This document shows, one piece after another, positions 44,026-56,073 of a stretch of DNA of 64,000 nucleotides. Positions within the stretch are counted from its first letter, which is position 1; each line of letters begins with the position of its first letter. Source of the stretch: Primula veris. Lineage: Eukaryota; Streptophyta; Magnoliopsida; Ericales; Primulaceae. Under the pieces are notes generated by a model. That model did no database searches. It saw nothing but the letters and a program-made list of their open reading frames with translations, and had not been told where the DNA came from. The stretch spans positions 25,024,967 through 25,088,966 of the forward strand of contig OY821744.1 of assembly GCA_963682055.1 (NCBI GenBank), read 5' to 3'. The translations under genes were made by a program, and so were the position numbers.

Positions 44026-44850
44026 TACTCAGCATTCTTTGATGTAAAATTGTAACACTTTTTCTCCTTGAAATTACATTTTGGTTTGAGAAATCATGTA
44101 CTAAATAAACTCGGGTAGTTTGCTATACGATGTCACATCTATCTGTGTGCGTTTGAGAAATTGTAACATTTCTTATTGTTTAGGTTGAATGCTGAGATGG
44201 GTAATTATTTGAATTTATTTTTTGTCGTGATATTACCGGCCTGTAGTATAGATAATAAATATTTAAGTATATAAGGTAGAACAATGTTTTAAAAGAAAAT
44301 AGAAAGAGCATTACCAACATGCAGAAGGCACTTTGATTTTTAACGCATTTGCGGCATATATAATATGTTTTTTTATTACTATTAACACGTAATGTGCGCT
44401 ATTAACAACGTGGAATGTGTGTTGTACATACACAATTTTTGCAGGGCACTATGGATGCTGTTAGTAATGTTTTTGACTGATTAAGACAGCGCGGTCCCGA
44501 ACAGTGCATATTGTATATTATTAAGAGTGTTTTTGTGCGCTGCAAAAAGCCAATTTTGTTCTAGTGAAATTTTATCATATGACTGGAAAATCGAATTCAA
44601 AGTACAAAAGTCTCATATCTAATAATTTATATCATATGCCAAACAATTCCTTCATCTATACGTTAGACAGGGAAAGAGAAATCGGAACCAAAGATCCATA
44701 GTCATGTTGCATAAAAAGGACAAAAATCGATCTACGCATATCCAAATTCATAGAAAAAGTAAATCGAAAATCCAAAACAAAAGGGGGGGGGATAAATTTG
44801 ATAATTATTGTACATCGTAAGATAGATAGACAAAAAGAATAGAGAGATGT
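44026..44850. other. AT-rich DNA, no gene seen
   Basis: No coding signal. The minus-strand frame 44656-44895 runs into the CACTA MITE and has no similarity to known proteins. Confidence 0.5.
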
Positions 44851-45278
44851 CACTACAACAAACATAAGAATTAGGGACATTTTTTTTAGAGACAATCAAA
44901 TTTTGTCTCTAAATAATAACTTTTCGGGACAAAAATAATCTTTTACACACAATTTTTTTTTTCTCCAAATCTAACTTTTAGACACATAATTTGAAAAATA
45001 AATTGTCTTAAAAGACAATTCCATACGGACATAAGGAGACAATTTAATTTCGTCTCAAAAAATATTTGAAGACAAATTTTAATTGTCTCCTTATGTTCGT
45101 ATGAGATTGTTTTTGGAGACAAAAAAAATCAAATTATTTGCCTAAAAGTTAGATTTTTGGACAAAAAAATCTATTTTTGTGTCTAAAAGATTATTTTTGT
45201 CTCGAAAAGTTATCATTTGGAGACAAAATTTGATTGTGTCCAAAAATATTGTGTTTAATTCTTAAGTTTGTTGTAGTG
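44851..45278. mobile_element. CACTA-type MITE
   Basis: Starts CACTACAACAAACATAAGAA and ends with its near-perfect complement TTCTTAAGTTTGTTGTAGTG. The 3-bp duplication TGT flanks it (44848-44850, 45279-45281). Most of the 428 bp folds back on itself: GTCTCTAAATAATAAC on one side matches inverted sequence on the other. It has no coding capacity. Confidence 0.92.
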
Positions 45279-45281
45279 TGT

Positions 45282-46137
45282 GTTTAACTATTTATTGATA
45301 GTGATAGAACAAAAATGGAGGAGAGATAATGAGATTTATAGTCAATGGCTAGACTAATAATATGCCACACCAACTGATTTACCTGTAGGTGGACGAGGTA
45401 ACTATAGAGGATGGAAAAAATAGGACTTTATTTATGTTGAATTTTAAGAAGTGTATTTTGAGAGGTAATATGAATATAGGGGCAAAACTGAGCAAACTCA
45501 ATTGAGTTGTTACTCCATAAATGTGTCGGACAAAAGTACGTTAAATGATCTAACTAAGATCTAACTTATTTATTGCTCATTGGTTGAACTATTTAGCAAT
45601 TTGTTGAAAACCTATATTCTTCTCAATTTCTATATTGTTCTATTATTCAAAAATTTTACACAACTACAATTGAACTTATTTTGTAAAATGTTTAAATTTT
45701 AGCCGATAGACCCCATTTACCTTCTTCGCCGCAAAAGCACGATGTTTAAGAAAGGTCGTTTCATTTTATAAAATACAAGGGTTAATCGTATTATGACAAG
45801 TCTACCTACTAAGAGAGAGTTTACCTTTTTGAATTACTAACGGATAGACTCTTAGAACAGAAAGATCCAAATTATATTTGATGTTTTAAATAAAGTTGAG
45901 AAGGTTATTTTATTTGCACTTATAATTGAAAACTATGAATTTTAGCTAAACCATGTGTACTTTCAACTGAATCTGATACAGTTTCAAGTTTAACTCAACT
46001 ACATGTATTTTCAACTTAATTTCTATGTAATTTCAAGTGACATCTAAGTAATAATAACTAAACCATATTCACTTTATACTAAACGATAAATACTTTGTGT
46101 CGAACCTTATTCACTATAACTTTAACCCTATTCCTTC
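45282..46137. other. AT-rich DNA, no gene seen
   Basis: Loose repeats of CTACATGTATTTTCAACT-like sequence occur near 45950-46040. Nothing else stands out. Confidence 0.5.
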
Positions 46138-46333
46138 TTTTTTTTACGAACAAACCTCCATAGAGTGGGTTGAGGCATAGACCCCTAGCTGTATATAAAT
46201 AATCACAAAAGTACAGTACTGAGAGGGGGTACTTCAACCAAGCCCTCTGAAAATAAGTGAAAATACATCAAATATGCGATAACTAAAAATATATGATAAA
46301 AGAATATACTTGTAAATGGGACAAAATTATACA

Positions 46334-47862
46334 TCAAGTCCTAATATGCAGAGTTCCCGATCTATCTAATGTTAATATACCGCCAATGCCATATGGTAAA
46401 TGTCGTCTATGAGAGAAAGTCTGTGAAGTCCGTTGAGCGTACGCCCAATTACCCATAAAATCAGTTGCCTGATTCGCCTTTCTAAAGACGTGTCGAATTA
46501 AGATATCGTGAAATGAGCATAAATGGCGAATACACGAGATAGTGTAGCTATGCTCCCAAGGGCCAAGAGTCGTCAAAGAAATCCATGATGATATTGTCGT
46601 CAAATCTGTCTCAAACTCAATATGTTGAAAGCCCAAAGAGATCGCCAGCTGAATGACCAAAAGGACCGCATGAAGCTCATTATCGGGCACCCCAGGATTG
46701 TGGACAGCAAGCAGACTATCACTAATCCAACGGCCGTACCAAAAACTCACCTCTCCTGAATGAATATGCCAATGAATAAACGGCTCAAAAGAATCCCTAA
46801 TCCGACCCATGCAAATCCAGAGGGGCGAAGCCGGGTATATAAAAACAACAGATGCCGGATGAGTGGCTTTGCAATACTTTTCCCTCATGTACTGAGCCCA
46901 AAGTGAATGCTTCTTGCGAAATCTCCTCCATATCTTGGCCTCACAGGCTGAGACAAAATTAGATAGTGAACAGATACCCAATTTGCCTTCTTCAATAGGA
47001 AAGCAATCTGTAGCCCATCTGCACCAATGAATCTTCTTGTGGATGGCCGAATCACCCCACAAAAAACGAGGAAACGTCTTCTCAATCTAGGTCAGCACCG
47101 CCTTCAGCGGTCTAAGACTGTAAAACATGTTGATAGGCATAGACACGAGAACGTGCCTAATAAGTGTGAACTTTCTATCGAAATTCAGGAGGCGGTTAGC
47201 CTAACCCGATATAAGGTCTCGAATCCTACTGATAAGCTCATCGAAATATATTATCCTACACGCTTCAAGAAAGATTGGACAACCAAGAAAAATAAATGGA
47301 AGCTCGCCTCTCCAAAAGCCCATCACTGTCTCTATTATAGTCGCCCGTGAATCTAAAGAAGACCGACCAAGGTAAAGCATACTCTTGGCTTGCCTAATAA
47401 GCTGTCCAGAGACCAACTCATAATGATGAAGAAAGTCAGAGATCTTCTTTAGACTCTGGGCACTAGCATTCGTAAAGATGACAATGTCATCCGCAAAGCT
47501 CAAATGAGAAATTTCCATATCGACCCCATCCATGTAACACATCGAAGGATACTCTAGGTACAAACGATGCAACCCTCTCGAAAGATACTCTGAAGCTATA
47601 ATAAAAAGGGCAGGGAGAGAGGATCCCCCTGTCGAAAACCGCCCTGAAATCGAAAGAACCCATGAACATCTCCGTTCACCATAACGGAGAACCAAGAACT
47701 GAATATCGCCCTCTCAATCAATGAAATCCACTGCTCGTAGAAACCAAAAGCACAAAGCATCCTTAGAACAAATGACCTTGACATGAGGTCATAAGCTTTC
47801 AGCATATCAAGCTTTATGACCGCATTCCTAACTCTAACATCGCGGTTCAAGCTATGAACCAA
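46334..47862 (-). pseudogene. LINE A reverse transcriptase and RNase H
   Basis: Frames 47862-47596, 47695-47201 and 47062-46334 together make the polyprotein, so at least two frameshifts separate them; stops also occur upstream (for example in LVT, stop, LSTILPRII). RT motifs: KLDMLKAYD and SFADDIVIFTNAS, with the catalytic Asp pair intact. The zinc-binding region appears shortened or missing between RT and the WGDSAIHKKIHWCRW block. The RNase H block has HAVLLVIQLAISLGFQHIEFETDL. Confidence 0.85.
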
Positions 47863-48011
47863 CTCCTAGGCCAATAAAATACCATCATGGATCACCCGAC
47901 CAGGGACAAAACCACTATGAGAAGGAGAAATAATACGGGGTAAAATAGTCGACAACTAAGTAACAAGAATCTTGAAGAGAACCTTGTTGCTCAAGTTGAA
48001 AAGACTGATAG

Positions 48012-49884
48012 TGTAACATCTCGGAAATTTGTGTGTTTACTATTGAAGTTTATTATTTTTATAGTGATAATAATGTATTGTTTATACTTGAAAATATATT
48101 ATATAGTAATGAAATAGGCGTGTAATAGTTTTTGGGGATGCTTATAATTTAGAATAACTTATGGGATAGGCTAGTAATTTGATTAATCCTAAAATCTAAA
48201 ACCTAATTCATATACCTGTATACACAGCAACACATACACACATACATATACACATACGGTGTACATATACATATGACATAAATACATATGATATACATAC
48301 AAATACATATACAGAACAAAGAGATAAAGAGAGAAAGAGAGGAACAACAGGGAGGGATAGTAGTTTACCGGAGAGGTCCTAACCTAGACGGAACCTACTC
48401 CAGTAAACAAATCAGAGCGGTGATCGGTATGATGGTGGTGGTTTCTTCTTTTCAAGGCAGCCGCTTCGGGAGTTGATTCTCGGGTCATCGGATGTCCGTT
48501 TTCTACAATCGAATATGTTTTCTTAATCTATTCTTCGAGACCCGTTTAACTGTGTAAGCCGTTTACTTTAAATTTCATTTTTATAAAACGTCAAATTTTA
48601 AGGTAGAGCCTAATCCGAATTCCAATTAATTAAATTGATCCGTATATATTTATTTTCTTTGTGGGCAGTTTAAGGGTTGTTTAGTGGCTGTCCAGATCTG
48701 GTTATATCGTTTGGTGGATATTCGGCTCAAGTTTGGGATATTTTGACAAACGAGCTCTTGTTTGTTTCGGTAAGTTGGAAGAAACCGATCCTACTTTAAT
48801 AGTGGGGTACATTCGTACCAGTGTGGGGTACTATTGCACTTTGGGTCCCTGAGCAGTGGCTCTAAAGGAGGGTATATTTGTACCATTGTGTGTAGGGTAC
48901 CATTGCATTATGGGTCCTTGAGCAGTGACTCTAAAGGTGGGTACTTTAGTACCAGCACGCGTGTGGGGTACCAGTGCACTGGGTCCCTGAGCAATAGTGG
49001 CTCTAAAGGTGGGTACGTGTGATGCAATCCCGAATGTATTTTACTATTGTGTTTTATTTTAAAATAATTATTATTTAGTTCTTTGGATTATATGTTGCTT
49101 TGTTTAACATTGTGTTTGGTATAGCATTTTGGATATCATGTGTCATATGAATAATGTGTTGATAATAGTGATGTCATGATAGAATTACATGTTTAGGATT
49201 GTGTGTGCGGGCCAGTGCTATTAAAATAAGATTGTTTTCTTACCTCCTTTCTTTGTTTCCTGTACGTTTTGTTTTCTATCGACGTATATGTACCGACTTA
49301 AACGTGACGAAGTTTAGAGTGATTGCTAGTGGCTCAGTTATCGGATTACACTTGATCGCACGCATGTTAGACTTTTTATTCATGTTGGGATTATTTATTT
49401 AGTTGAGCCATGTTGGCCTAATAAGTGTTTATCGCGAGTTTGTTCATTATTTGCATACAAATACCTTATTCGTACCTTATTTATTTTGACCATATGTTTT
49501 GGATCTTGATGGTTAGCTGGGTTGGATGTGACATTTTATTGTTGGATTGGTTTTAGAAATATCGCGTTGACGAGTTTTAATTATCTATATCATGTTGTTT
49601 GAACATGTTGATTTTTTGTGGAAACAAATAGATACGCAAAGGTCATGCCGAAATTTCTATAAATCATTTTATTAAAATTGCTTTCTTTTCGTATCGTCAC
49701 ATTTGAGCATTGTTGGCTACCCTTAGGCCAATAGTGACTCAAATATGACTATCGGCATGTTCTGAAGGATCCGTTTGGTTTTTATTTAGTGTGTTGTCGA
49801 ATGTTTTCGCATGTTTTGATATTTAAAGCCTTTTCTTTTAAATAATAATCACTACTCGGGTTTACCCAAATCCGGGACGTGACA
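48012..49884. mobile_element. Solo LTR inserted in LINE A
   Basis: The ends are TGTAACATCTCGG and CCGGGACGTGACA, inverted relatives of each other. The 5-bp duplication GATAG lies at 48007-48011 and 49885-49889, and LINE coding sequence resumes on both sides. No internal retroelement sequence is present, so it is a solo LTR left by LTR-LTR recombination. Length (1873 bp) and ends suggest a Ty3/gypsy chromovirus of the Tekay/Del type, which is inference. Confidence 0.87.
48801..49021. repeat. Three tandem units in the solo LTR
   Basis: Units of roughly 70-75 bp share GGGTAC-CATT/AGTGCA-GGGTCC-TGAGCA and GGCTCTAAAGG. They differ in small indels. Confidence 0.8.
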
Positions 49885-50110
49885 GATAGGTCTAAAGTCT
49901 ACCCAAGAAGGGGAGTCCTTCTTGGGAAGTAAAACCACATAAGTACTGACGAAACCCATCGGCATACAACTACCACGAAAATAATCCAAAACCGCCTCGA
50001 GCAGATCTGCCGCTATAATATCCCAGCAAACTCGATAGAAATGGAAACATAACAGAAGAAACAAGCATAGCTTTGGTAGCAGAAGAAACATAAGAAAAGT
50101 AACTAGCATA

Positions 50111-50939
50111 GCTTTGGTAGCACAAGACGCTACCTAAAGCTTTAACGCATCAGAAAGAGCCATTGTATCAGTCGTACGTCAAAATAAAACGAGGAAAGGG
50201 ATCATAAACAAACTTGTCCCTTAAAAAAATTGCATTCGCATCTCAATAAAATAAATATTTGTAACCAAGAGCCATCTATTACTAAAAACACTTTTATGGC
50301 ACTAGTTATCATTGAGTTTGAACTTGCTAAAGGTTAGCTTATGCAGAAGTTTGTCGGACAAAAGTAATAGCCATCTGCAACTTTTGTAAAGGAGAATGCA
50401 ATTGATATTTCTACTTTTTAAGTTAAATTCACCAAGCAAAAGCTTGTCAGCATCAGCCACAAGCCTCTTAACTTGAAAAAAAAAATCAGAATAGGCAATT
50501 TGCAAAAATTAACATACTCTTCTTAACAACATCAGCATCAATCTTGAGCCCATCTTCAATCTCTTTAGTGCAATTTTTAGCTTCAAAGTGGTCGAGTCTT
50601 TTCCTTCTCAGCTCCCATTTCCCTTCTTTACGTGAGTACCAAGAATAGGACCTGAAGAAAACCAAACTAAACCAGTATCTCCACCCACTAAAGTGTGTTA
50701 TTAAATGACTTTGGGTAATAAGCAACAGTGAACCTAAGATGTACTCAATTAGAATGTTGCAATCACACCAAAAACATCAAACAAAATAACTTCTCAAAAA
50801 AGCAAGAGAGCCTAGAACCAAGAAGAGGAGCAAGGTCCACAAAGCCAAACAAGGACCAAACTTCATATTTTTGTTCATTAGTCTTGGAAAATGGTGTCTC
50901 TTAAACTCCAGCAGCTAGCAATATAAGAATTCCTATTGT
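50111..50939. other. Region between LINE A and LINE B, no gene recognised
   Basis: A short tandem repeat of CATAGCTTTGGTAGCA lies at 50067-50130. Minus-strand open frames at 50302-50505 and 50486-50725 have no similarity I recognise. Confidence 0.45.
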
Positions 50940-51297
50940 TTTTGGGAATTTTTCAATTTAACTTTTATGAAAAATTCAATGTTTAGAATGTTAGAAGCAA
51001 CATCATTGTGAATTTACCATGCCTTCTATCATTTCTCTCCTTCCAAATAATATAAACAGAAGAAGAGAAAATAATTTTACCAAGATTAGCGGCCAAGTTA
51101 TCACCAGTGAAAATGTTTATAGCCCACTTAATCCATTCTTCTTATGTGTTACAAAGACCAGAAAAACCAGCCTTGTACTTAAGGCTGTATGGAAAATCCT
51201 AGTGGAATAGTAGCATTTGAAGAATAAATGGTCAATATTTTCAATGTGATTCCCACAAAGACAGCAAGAGACACGTTAATATTAGGGTACCAGTTGT

Positions 51298-52454
51298 CAG
51301 GGGGAAGCTAAGTGGGGACGATCGGGTGCCACGGCACCCCCCATAATTTTAGAAATTCCAAGTGACGCAATTTTTTTTTAGTACAATTTCTTTTTAGGTG
51401 TAGATTTGGCACCCCCATAAAAATATGTTACTTGTACATATATTTATAGCTAATGTTTGAACCCAAAACACAATAATTAAATTTGGGCCGAAAGACCCAA
51501 TTATATTTTTCTTTGATATTGGACTCTTTAAGATTTAATTAAAAAAAAAATAACATCAACAACACTTCTCTTCGTGCGTGTCAGCGTGTGTATCAAAATA
51601 AAAAACAAAGTTGAAAAAAGAAAAACTCCACTCCTTTGTGCTGCCGTGCACCGCATTGATTGGGGTTAGATTTAATTAAAAAAACATCAACAATTCTATC
51701 CTTCTGGCTCGGCAAGGTATACTCTTCTATTTATTTTTTCCTTTAATATGCTTCTTTTTATTATATGTATTGATGTTATGTTGCACCATAGGTGTTTGAT
51801 TAAAGTACTCAAAGGGAAAAAAAAAATAGGCTATTAAATCTTAGAGTTTTAATCTGCAGATCTGGCATCGCTAATATTTTTATCGAGTATAAAATGGGAA
51901 AGACACCTAAAATAAATTCGTTCTTTAAGAGAGCTAATGTTTCTCCGACGGAAGAGAATGTTGGTAGTAGTGTTGATCACGTGACAATCGATACGCCTAG
52001 TCCTCCAACAAAAATTCAAAGAATCGACACAGTAGAATTTGATATTAATTCGCTAGAGCGTGATCCTGGATTACGTAAAAAAATTTGGGAGTATCCTGTT
52101 AATAGGCGTGACGAAGTTCGTAGGGCGTACATAACTCTACATGGTTCAAATCGTCCCGATTTAGGAAAAAAATATCCGTATACTCTTGCATCCGCCAAGG
52201 CTCGTCCTCGAAGATTTCAAGCTCCGTGGTTTGCTTTATTTTCGTGGTTGGAATATTCAGTGGCCAAGAACAAGGCTTTCTGTTTTCCTTGTTTCGTTTT
52301 TGCGCCTCCGGATGGGTCTAGTTTTGCAGGACATAGTGCATTTGTTGTTGAAGGTGATGCATTCTCTTATCCAGTCTCTCATAAAACAAGGAAACCCCAT
52401 TAAGTTTAAAGTATCATCAATAAAAATTGTCAAAGTCTTTCATTAAATCAACTT
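51298..52454 (+). mobile_element. 5' part of an hAT transposon
   Basis: It starts with the hAT terminus CAGGGGGAAGC followed by GGTGCCACGGCACCCCCC, a common subterminal sequence of plant hAT elements with a TTF-type zinc finger. Sequence before it is LINE B. The right end is absent: hAT coding sequence stops at the Harbinger MITE and LINE sequence stands on the other side. Confidence 0.8.
51894..52403 (+). pseudogene. hAT transposase N-terminus with TTF-type zinc finger
   Basis: The 169-residue frame starts MGKTPKINSFFKRA and contains DPGLRKKIWEYPVNRRDEVRRAY and RRFQAPWFALFSWLEYSVAKNKAFCFPCFVF, the TTF zinc-finger region that precedes the catalytic domain in this hAT subfamily. A frameshift near 52345 moves the reading into another frame, and the RNase H-like catalytic core and dimerisation domain are missing. 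Confidence 0.88.
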
Positions 52455-52457
52455 TAA

Positions 52458-53350
52458 GGCTCTGTTTGTTTCTTCGGAAAATAATTTTCGGAAAAAAGAT
52501 TTTCATGGAAAACAAATAATTTTTTTCATAATTTTCTTGGTGTTTGGTTGCATGAAAATTTTCATGGAAAATCTAAAATATACTTTATAATTTCTTTAAC
52601 AAACATAATAATAGAATTACGTAATATTAGTAACAAAATCAGATATAAAAATTTAAAACCAAAAAATTAGAAGGATGAAATCTGAAAGATATTTCAAATA
52701 CAAAAAATCATATTTTACCAAGCAAAGTCCGGTGACATGCTACTTAATAAAACTCTAAAATTAGCGTGTAGTTTTAACCAATATTTATTTTGACGCTATG
52801 CAGACTTCATTAATCACATGAGCAATTTTTCGTAAATATTCGGAAAATTCTTCCGAAAAGGTATACTAAGATTAGTAGAAGAAGTTAATTTTTTTTTGAT
52901 AGTTTGACAATAAAAATTAAGAACAAGTTGCAATTTAAAAATTGATCAAACAATCAACAATAAGCGGTTAATATATTAGACAATATAAAGAAAAGGTTTT
53001 ATGAAAACCAAAGTTTTTCAGGGATGAGAAGAATTTTTTTTATTACTATACAATGTTCAATGGTAGATTTTTATAGTAGATTTTTTTGTGGTGCTATAAT
53101 GTATAATGGTATATTAGTATATTTTTATAATAGATTTTTTTATAGTATAATAGTACGTACACGCATGATGCATTAATAGGTGTGAATACAGGAGCTTGTT
53201 ATCTCCTTCTTTGAAAATTTTTTTATCACCAAAATTAAGGAAAAATATTTTCCTATCTTTTCCATGTTTTAAGAAAATTTTTTTTCAAGATTCTAATTTA
53301 TCAAATCAAACAAACATAAGAAAATATTTTCCTTGGAAAGAAACAGAGGC
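52458..53350. mobile_element. PIF/Harbinger MITE
   Basis: Ends GGCTCTGTTTGTTTC and (opposite strand) GCCTCTGTTTCTTTC, target duplication TAA at 52455-52457 and 53351-53353. The termini are like those of the large Harbinger element at 18880, so it could be its non-autonomous relative. 893 bp, no coding capacity. Confidence 0.87.
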
Positions 53351-54329
53351 TAAGAGTAATTCTAGGTCCTTGGAGAATTTTCTCAGCAAGCAAGATGATG
53401 TCACTAATAGATGTGCCTTTAATAAAAGCAGATTGATTTCCCATAATAATATTATTTAAAAAAGGCTTAATCTACGAGCAATAAGCTAGATAAAATTGGA
53501 GAAAGAAATAGGCCTAAAATCTCTAACATTAGTAGGATTGTCTAGTTACGAATTAAGGCAATGTAAGTACTGTTGACTCCTTTAAGAAGCGATTTATACA
53601 TAAAGAAATCCTGATTAGCACGAGTAATGTCCCTCTCAATGATATGCCAAGTTTTTTGTAAAAAAACCTTTAAAGCCATTAGGGCCAGGGGCCTTGTAAG
53701 GATTAATAGAGGAAATGTAGGATTCAATTTATTTATTAGTGAAAGTAGCACTCATAGTGTTAATCATTTCATCAGTAATTACAGGCTTAACAAAAGCACC
53801 AAGGGCTTCCTTACCTGGATATGGATTATCATTCTTGGTCCCTAGCAAGTTCTGGTAAAAACCAACAATGTTATTAACAATATCCGAGTGCTTGATGATA
53901 GTTATACCATTGTCGTCTTGAAGTAATGAAGGAAGTCCTCTTTCTATTATTTCTCTGATTAATATATAGTTTTGAAAAAGAAAGAGATATTTTGGTCACC
54001 CTCCTTTAACCAATTTACTCTACTTTTTTTTTTTGGCAAAACTTTCTTCATCATTAAGAATGCTAAGAACGTTTTCTTTAGCAATGTCAACAAAGGCAAG
54101 GGAGACTGAGCTATCCCCTTTGTCAAGCAAGGTTTGAGCTATGTGAAGTTGATCCTTCGCATTAGCAGCTTTAGCTCTATCCTTACCATTCTTAGTAGCA
54201 AGCTTCATCAGGGCTTGCTTAGTCGTCAAAATTAGTCCAATAATTGAAATTTCTAAATGGCTTAGGGCCAAGCTTTAAAACATTTACCACCTGAGCTTTA
54301 TGTAATTTAAACTTTTGTTTTATAGGATG

Positions 54330-54870
54330 GAAAACATTTTTTTGTATAAAGAAACGTTTTTTTTATGAGAAAAGCCAGTTTTGGGGGAGAAAATAAGTTT
54401 TTCGATGGCAAAAAATCACTTTTATTTAGTGTAAAAGTATATTTTTTTATGGAACCCCTCTGAAAATATCTAATTTGTTGAAGAAATTGCTTTCATGGTA
54501 AAAAAAAAATTGGCAAAAAAAACCGCTATTTTTTTGTTGAAAAAAACTGTTTTCTCGTGGACAAACCTGCTTTAGGCAGAGTACGAGACAATCCTGCTAG
54601 AAAGGACGGTTTCTATATTTCCCATATGTAAGCCTTTGTATAGACGTTGGGGCGGGCGGATGCTAAGATGAAATAGGCCCTCTAATATGCCCAATGTTCC
54701 TGCTGCAATATGATGAGAGGCTATTACTCCCGGAATAAATGGATCAAAACCTTCCACACCACACGCTGGACTTACAGGTTATAGTTTTCCGAGAGTAGTC
54801 ACATTTATGGTAAAAATTGGATTTATTATAAACAAACCGTTTTAATGTTGGGAAAAGTGGTTTTTTTTTT
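54330..54870. repeat. Degenerate AT-rich repeat carrying a psbB insert
   Basis: Second copy of the repeat at 23691-24015. The two agree up to CTGTTTTCTCG (54546-54557) and again from CGAGAGTAGTCACATTTAT (54790 onward). Confidence 0.65.
54588..54790 (-). pseudogene. psbB: Nuclear plastid DNA insert, psbB (CP47) fragment
   Basis: The minus-strand frame reads [40 protein letters not shown] and [14 protein letters not shown], an almost unchanged piece of the photosystem II core antenna protein CP47 (roughly residues 184-245). Homology starts just before PVSPA and stops after the serine run. About 200 bp only, so it is a nuclear copy of chloroplast DNA (NUPT), without function. Differences from the conserved protein include Gly to Val, Ala to Glu and Arg to His. 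Confidence 0.93.
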
Positions 54871-54879
54871 ACAACCGTG

Positions 54880-55358
54880 GCGGGCAATTTTATGTATGGT
54901 CCAATTTTTCATCTTTTATTAAGTGTAGGTCCAAAAAGTACAACTTATTTAAGTTTTAGTCCAAAATATAAAAACAGATAAAACTATAAAACAAATGAAA
55001 CGTTAAAATTTATACTTGTACGAGTCAATAATCTATATTTTACATGTATAAGTTTTTTTAAACGTGAAATCTTAATTTTAAACGTAAAATCTATTATTAA
55101 AAATCAATAATTTGTTTTTTTTAATTAAAAGTGGGGAAAGCCCACTTGTTCCATTGATTTTGAAGTTTTTAGTGGCCCTTAGGCTTTATTACAGCGAAGA
55201 AGTGAAATACAAAGAAAAGAAAATAGAAATTTACAACTACAAGGATGAAGACATAGCTATAAAGTTTAAGTCCTTCGTATGTAACTTTTAAAGTCTTCCG
55301 CGTGTCTTTTCTCTGTTTTTCAATTGAGGAAGACTTGTCTCTCTTCTCTTTCTCCACT
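54880..55358. other. AT-rich DNA, no gene recognised
   Basis: The minus-strand frame 55169-55357 is a short lysine-rich then hydrophobic peptide of unknown origin; probably chance. Confidence 0.5.
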
Positions 55359-55361
55359 TAA

Positions 55362-56070
55362 GAGCATGTTTAATGGTATGTTACTTTAACGTATTGGTTT
55401 AGTTTAAATTTATGGTGTTGGTTCGTGAGGAGCAATGGGTCAAGTTTATTGGTGTGTTGGTTGAGCATGTTGGTTTAACTTTTAAATGTTATTGTAATTA
55501 CGAAAGAGTTACAAACAGTTTTGAATGTTATTGTAAAAAGTTCATAACAATTATCATTGTAATCAAAACTAAATAATTGATAACTAAAATTTATAAAACA
55601 CATTTTTTTAAAATTATTAATAAATTAAAACATCTGCTTATTATAACTGAAAATTAAAAAAAAAAGATTTTTTTAATTTAGAAAACTGTTATAGGACTGG
55701 TTAATAATTTTTTTGAAAAAACAGTCCATGTTATATAAATAATGGCCAGATTTGTGTTCATTTTTTATTTTCACACTTTTTTGTAGGTGTCTGGAAACTA
55801 CATGAACCATTCATGTGTTTTTTTAAGTGTCCATAATATTTTTTTATTAAACTTTAAAAATATAGGGACTTGTCTATAATTAATAAAAGGACCAATACCG
55901 GTATTTGTTCAGCGAACTAATATATAGAGAAAGTGAGAAAGAGAAGCGATATGAGAGAGAGGAGGAGGCCACAACTGTCGCAGCCGCAAAAACACCCCAC
56001 CACCGATAGATGTGGCCACCTCACCGCACGGAGTTCCGCTCACCGCAACCGACCTCCAGTAAACATGCTC
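55362..56070. mobile_element. MITE with TAA target duplication (Tourist-like)
   Basis: Ends GAGCATGTTTAATGG and (opposite strand) GAGCATGTTTACTGG, flanked by TAA at 55359-55361 and 56071-56073. 709 bp. Its right part is GC-rich with a CT-rich stretch. The TAA duplication fits PIF/Harbinger. Confidence 0.8.
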
Positions 56071-56073
56071 TAA

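Larger units (their letters stand above)
46138..50110 (-). mobile_element. LINE A (L1-type), decayed and split by a solo LTR
   Basis: On the minus strand the order is: pre-RT and RT fingers (50050-49890: VLDYFRGSCMPMGFVSTYV, LLPKKDSPSWVDFRPI), solo LTR, RT palm (SGFVPGR; KLDMLKAYD; FADD), zinc-binding region, RNase H (HVFRKANQATDFMGNWA), a 3' untranslated region and a poly(A) tract (T run at 46139-46147). The endonuclease and ORF1 are missing. The tail matches the copy at 23230-23690. Confidence 0.88.
50940..54295 (-). mobile_element. LINE B (L1-type), decayed, with nested insertions and a deletion
   Basis: Minus-strand pieces: 54295-53354 holds the pre-RT region and RT start (YKAPGP-like block damaged; KTWHIIERDITRANQDFF; LLKGVNSTYIALI; then GTSISDIILLAEKILQGPR), and 51297-50940 holds the zinc-binding tail (IIFSSSVYIIWKERNDRRHG). 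The middle of RT is missing. Between the two pieces lie a hAT fragment and a Harbinger MITE. Numerous stops and frameshifts are present. Confidence 0.82.

Noticed and set aside
54572..54757. Functional psbB or a plastid contig
   Set aside because: Only about 200 bp match, flanked by AT-rich nuclear repeat on both sides.
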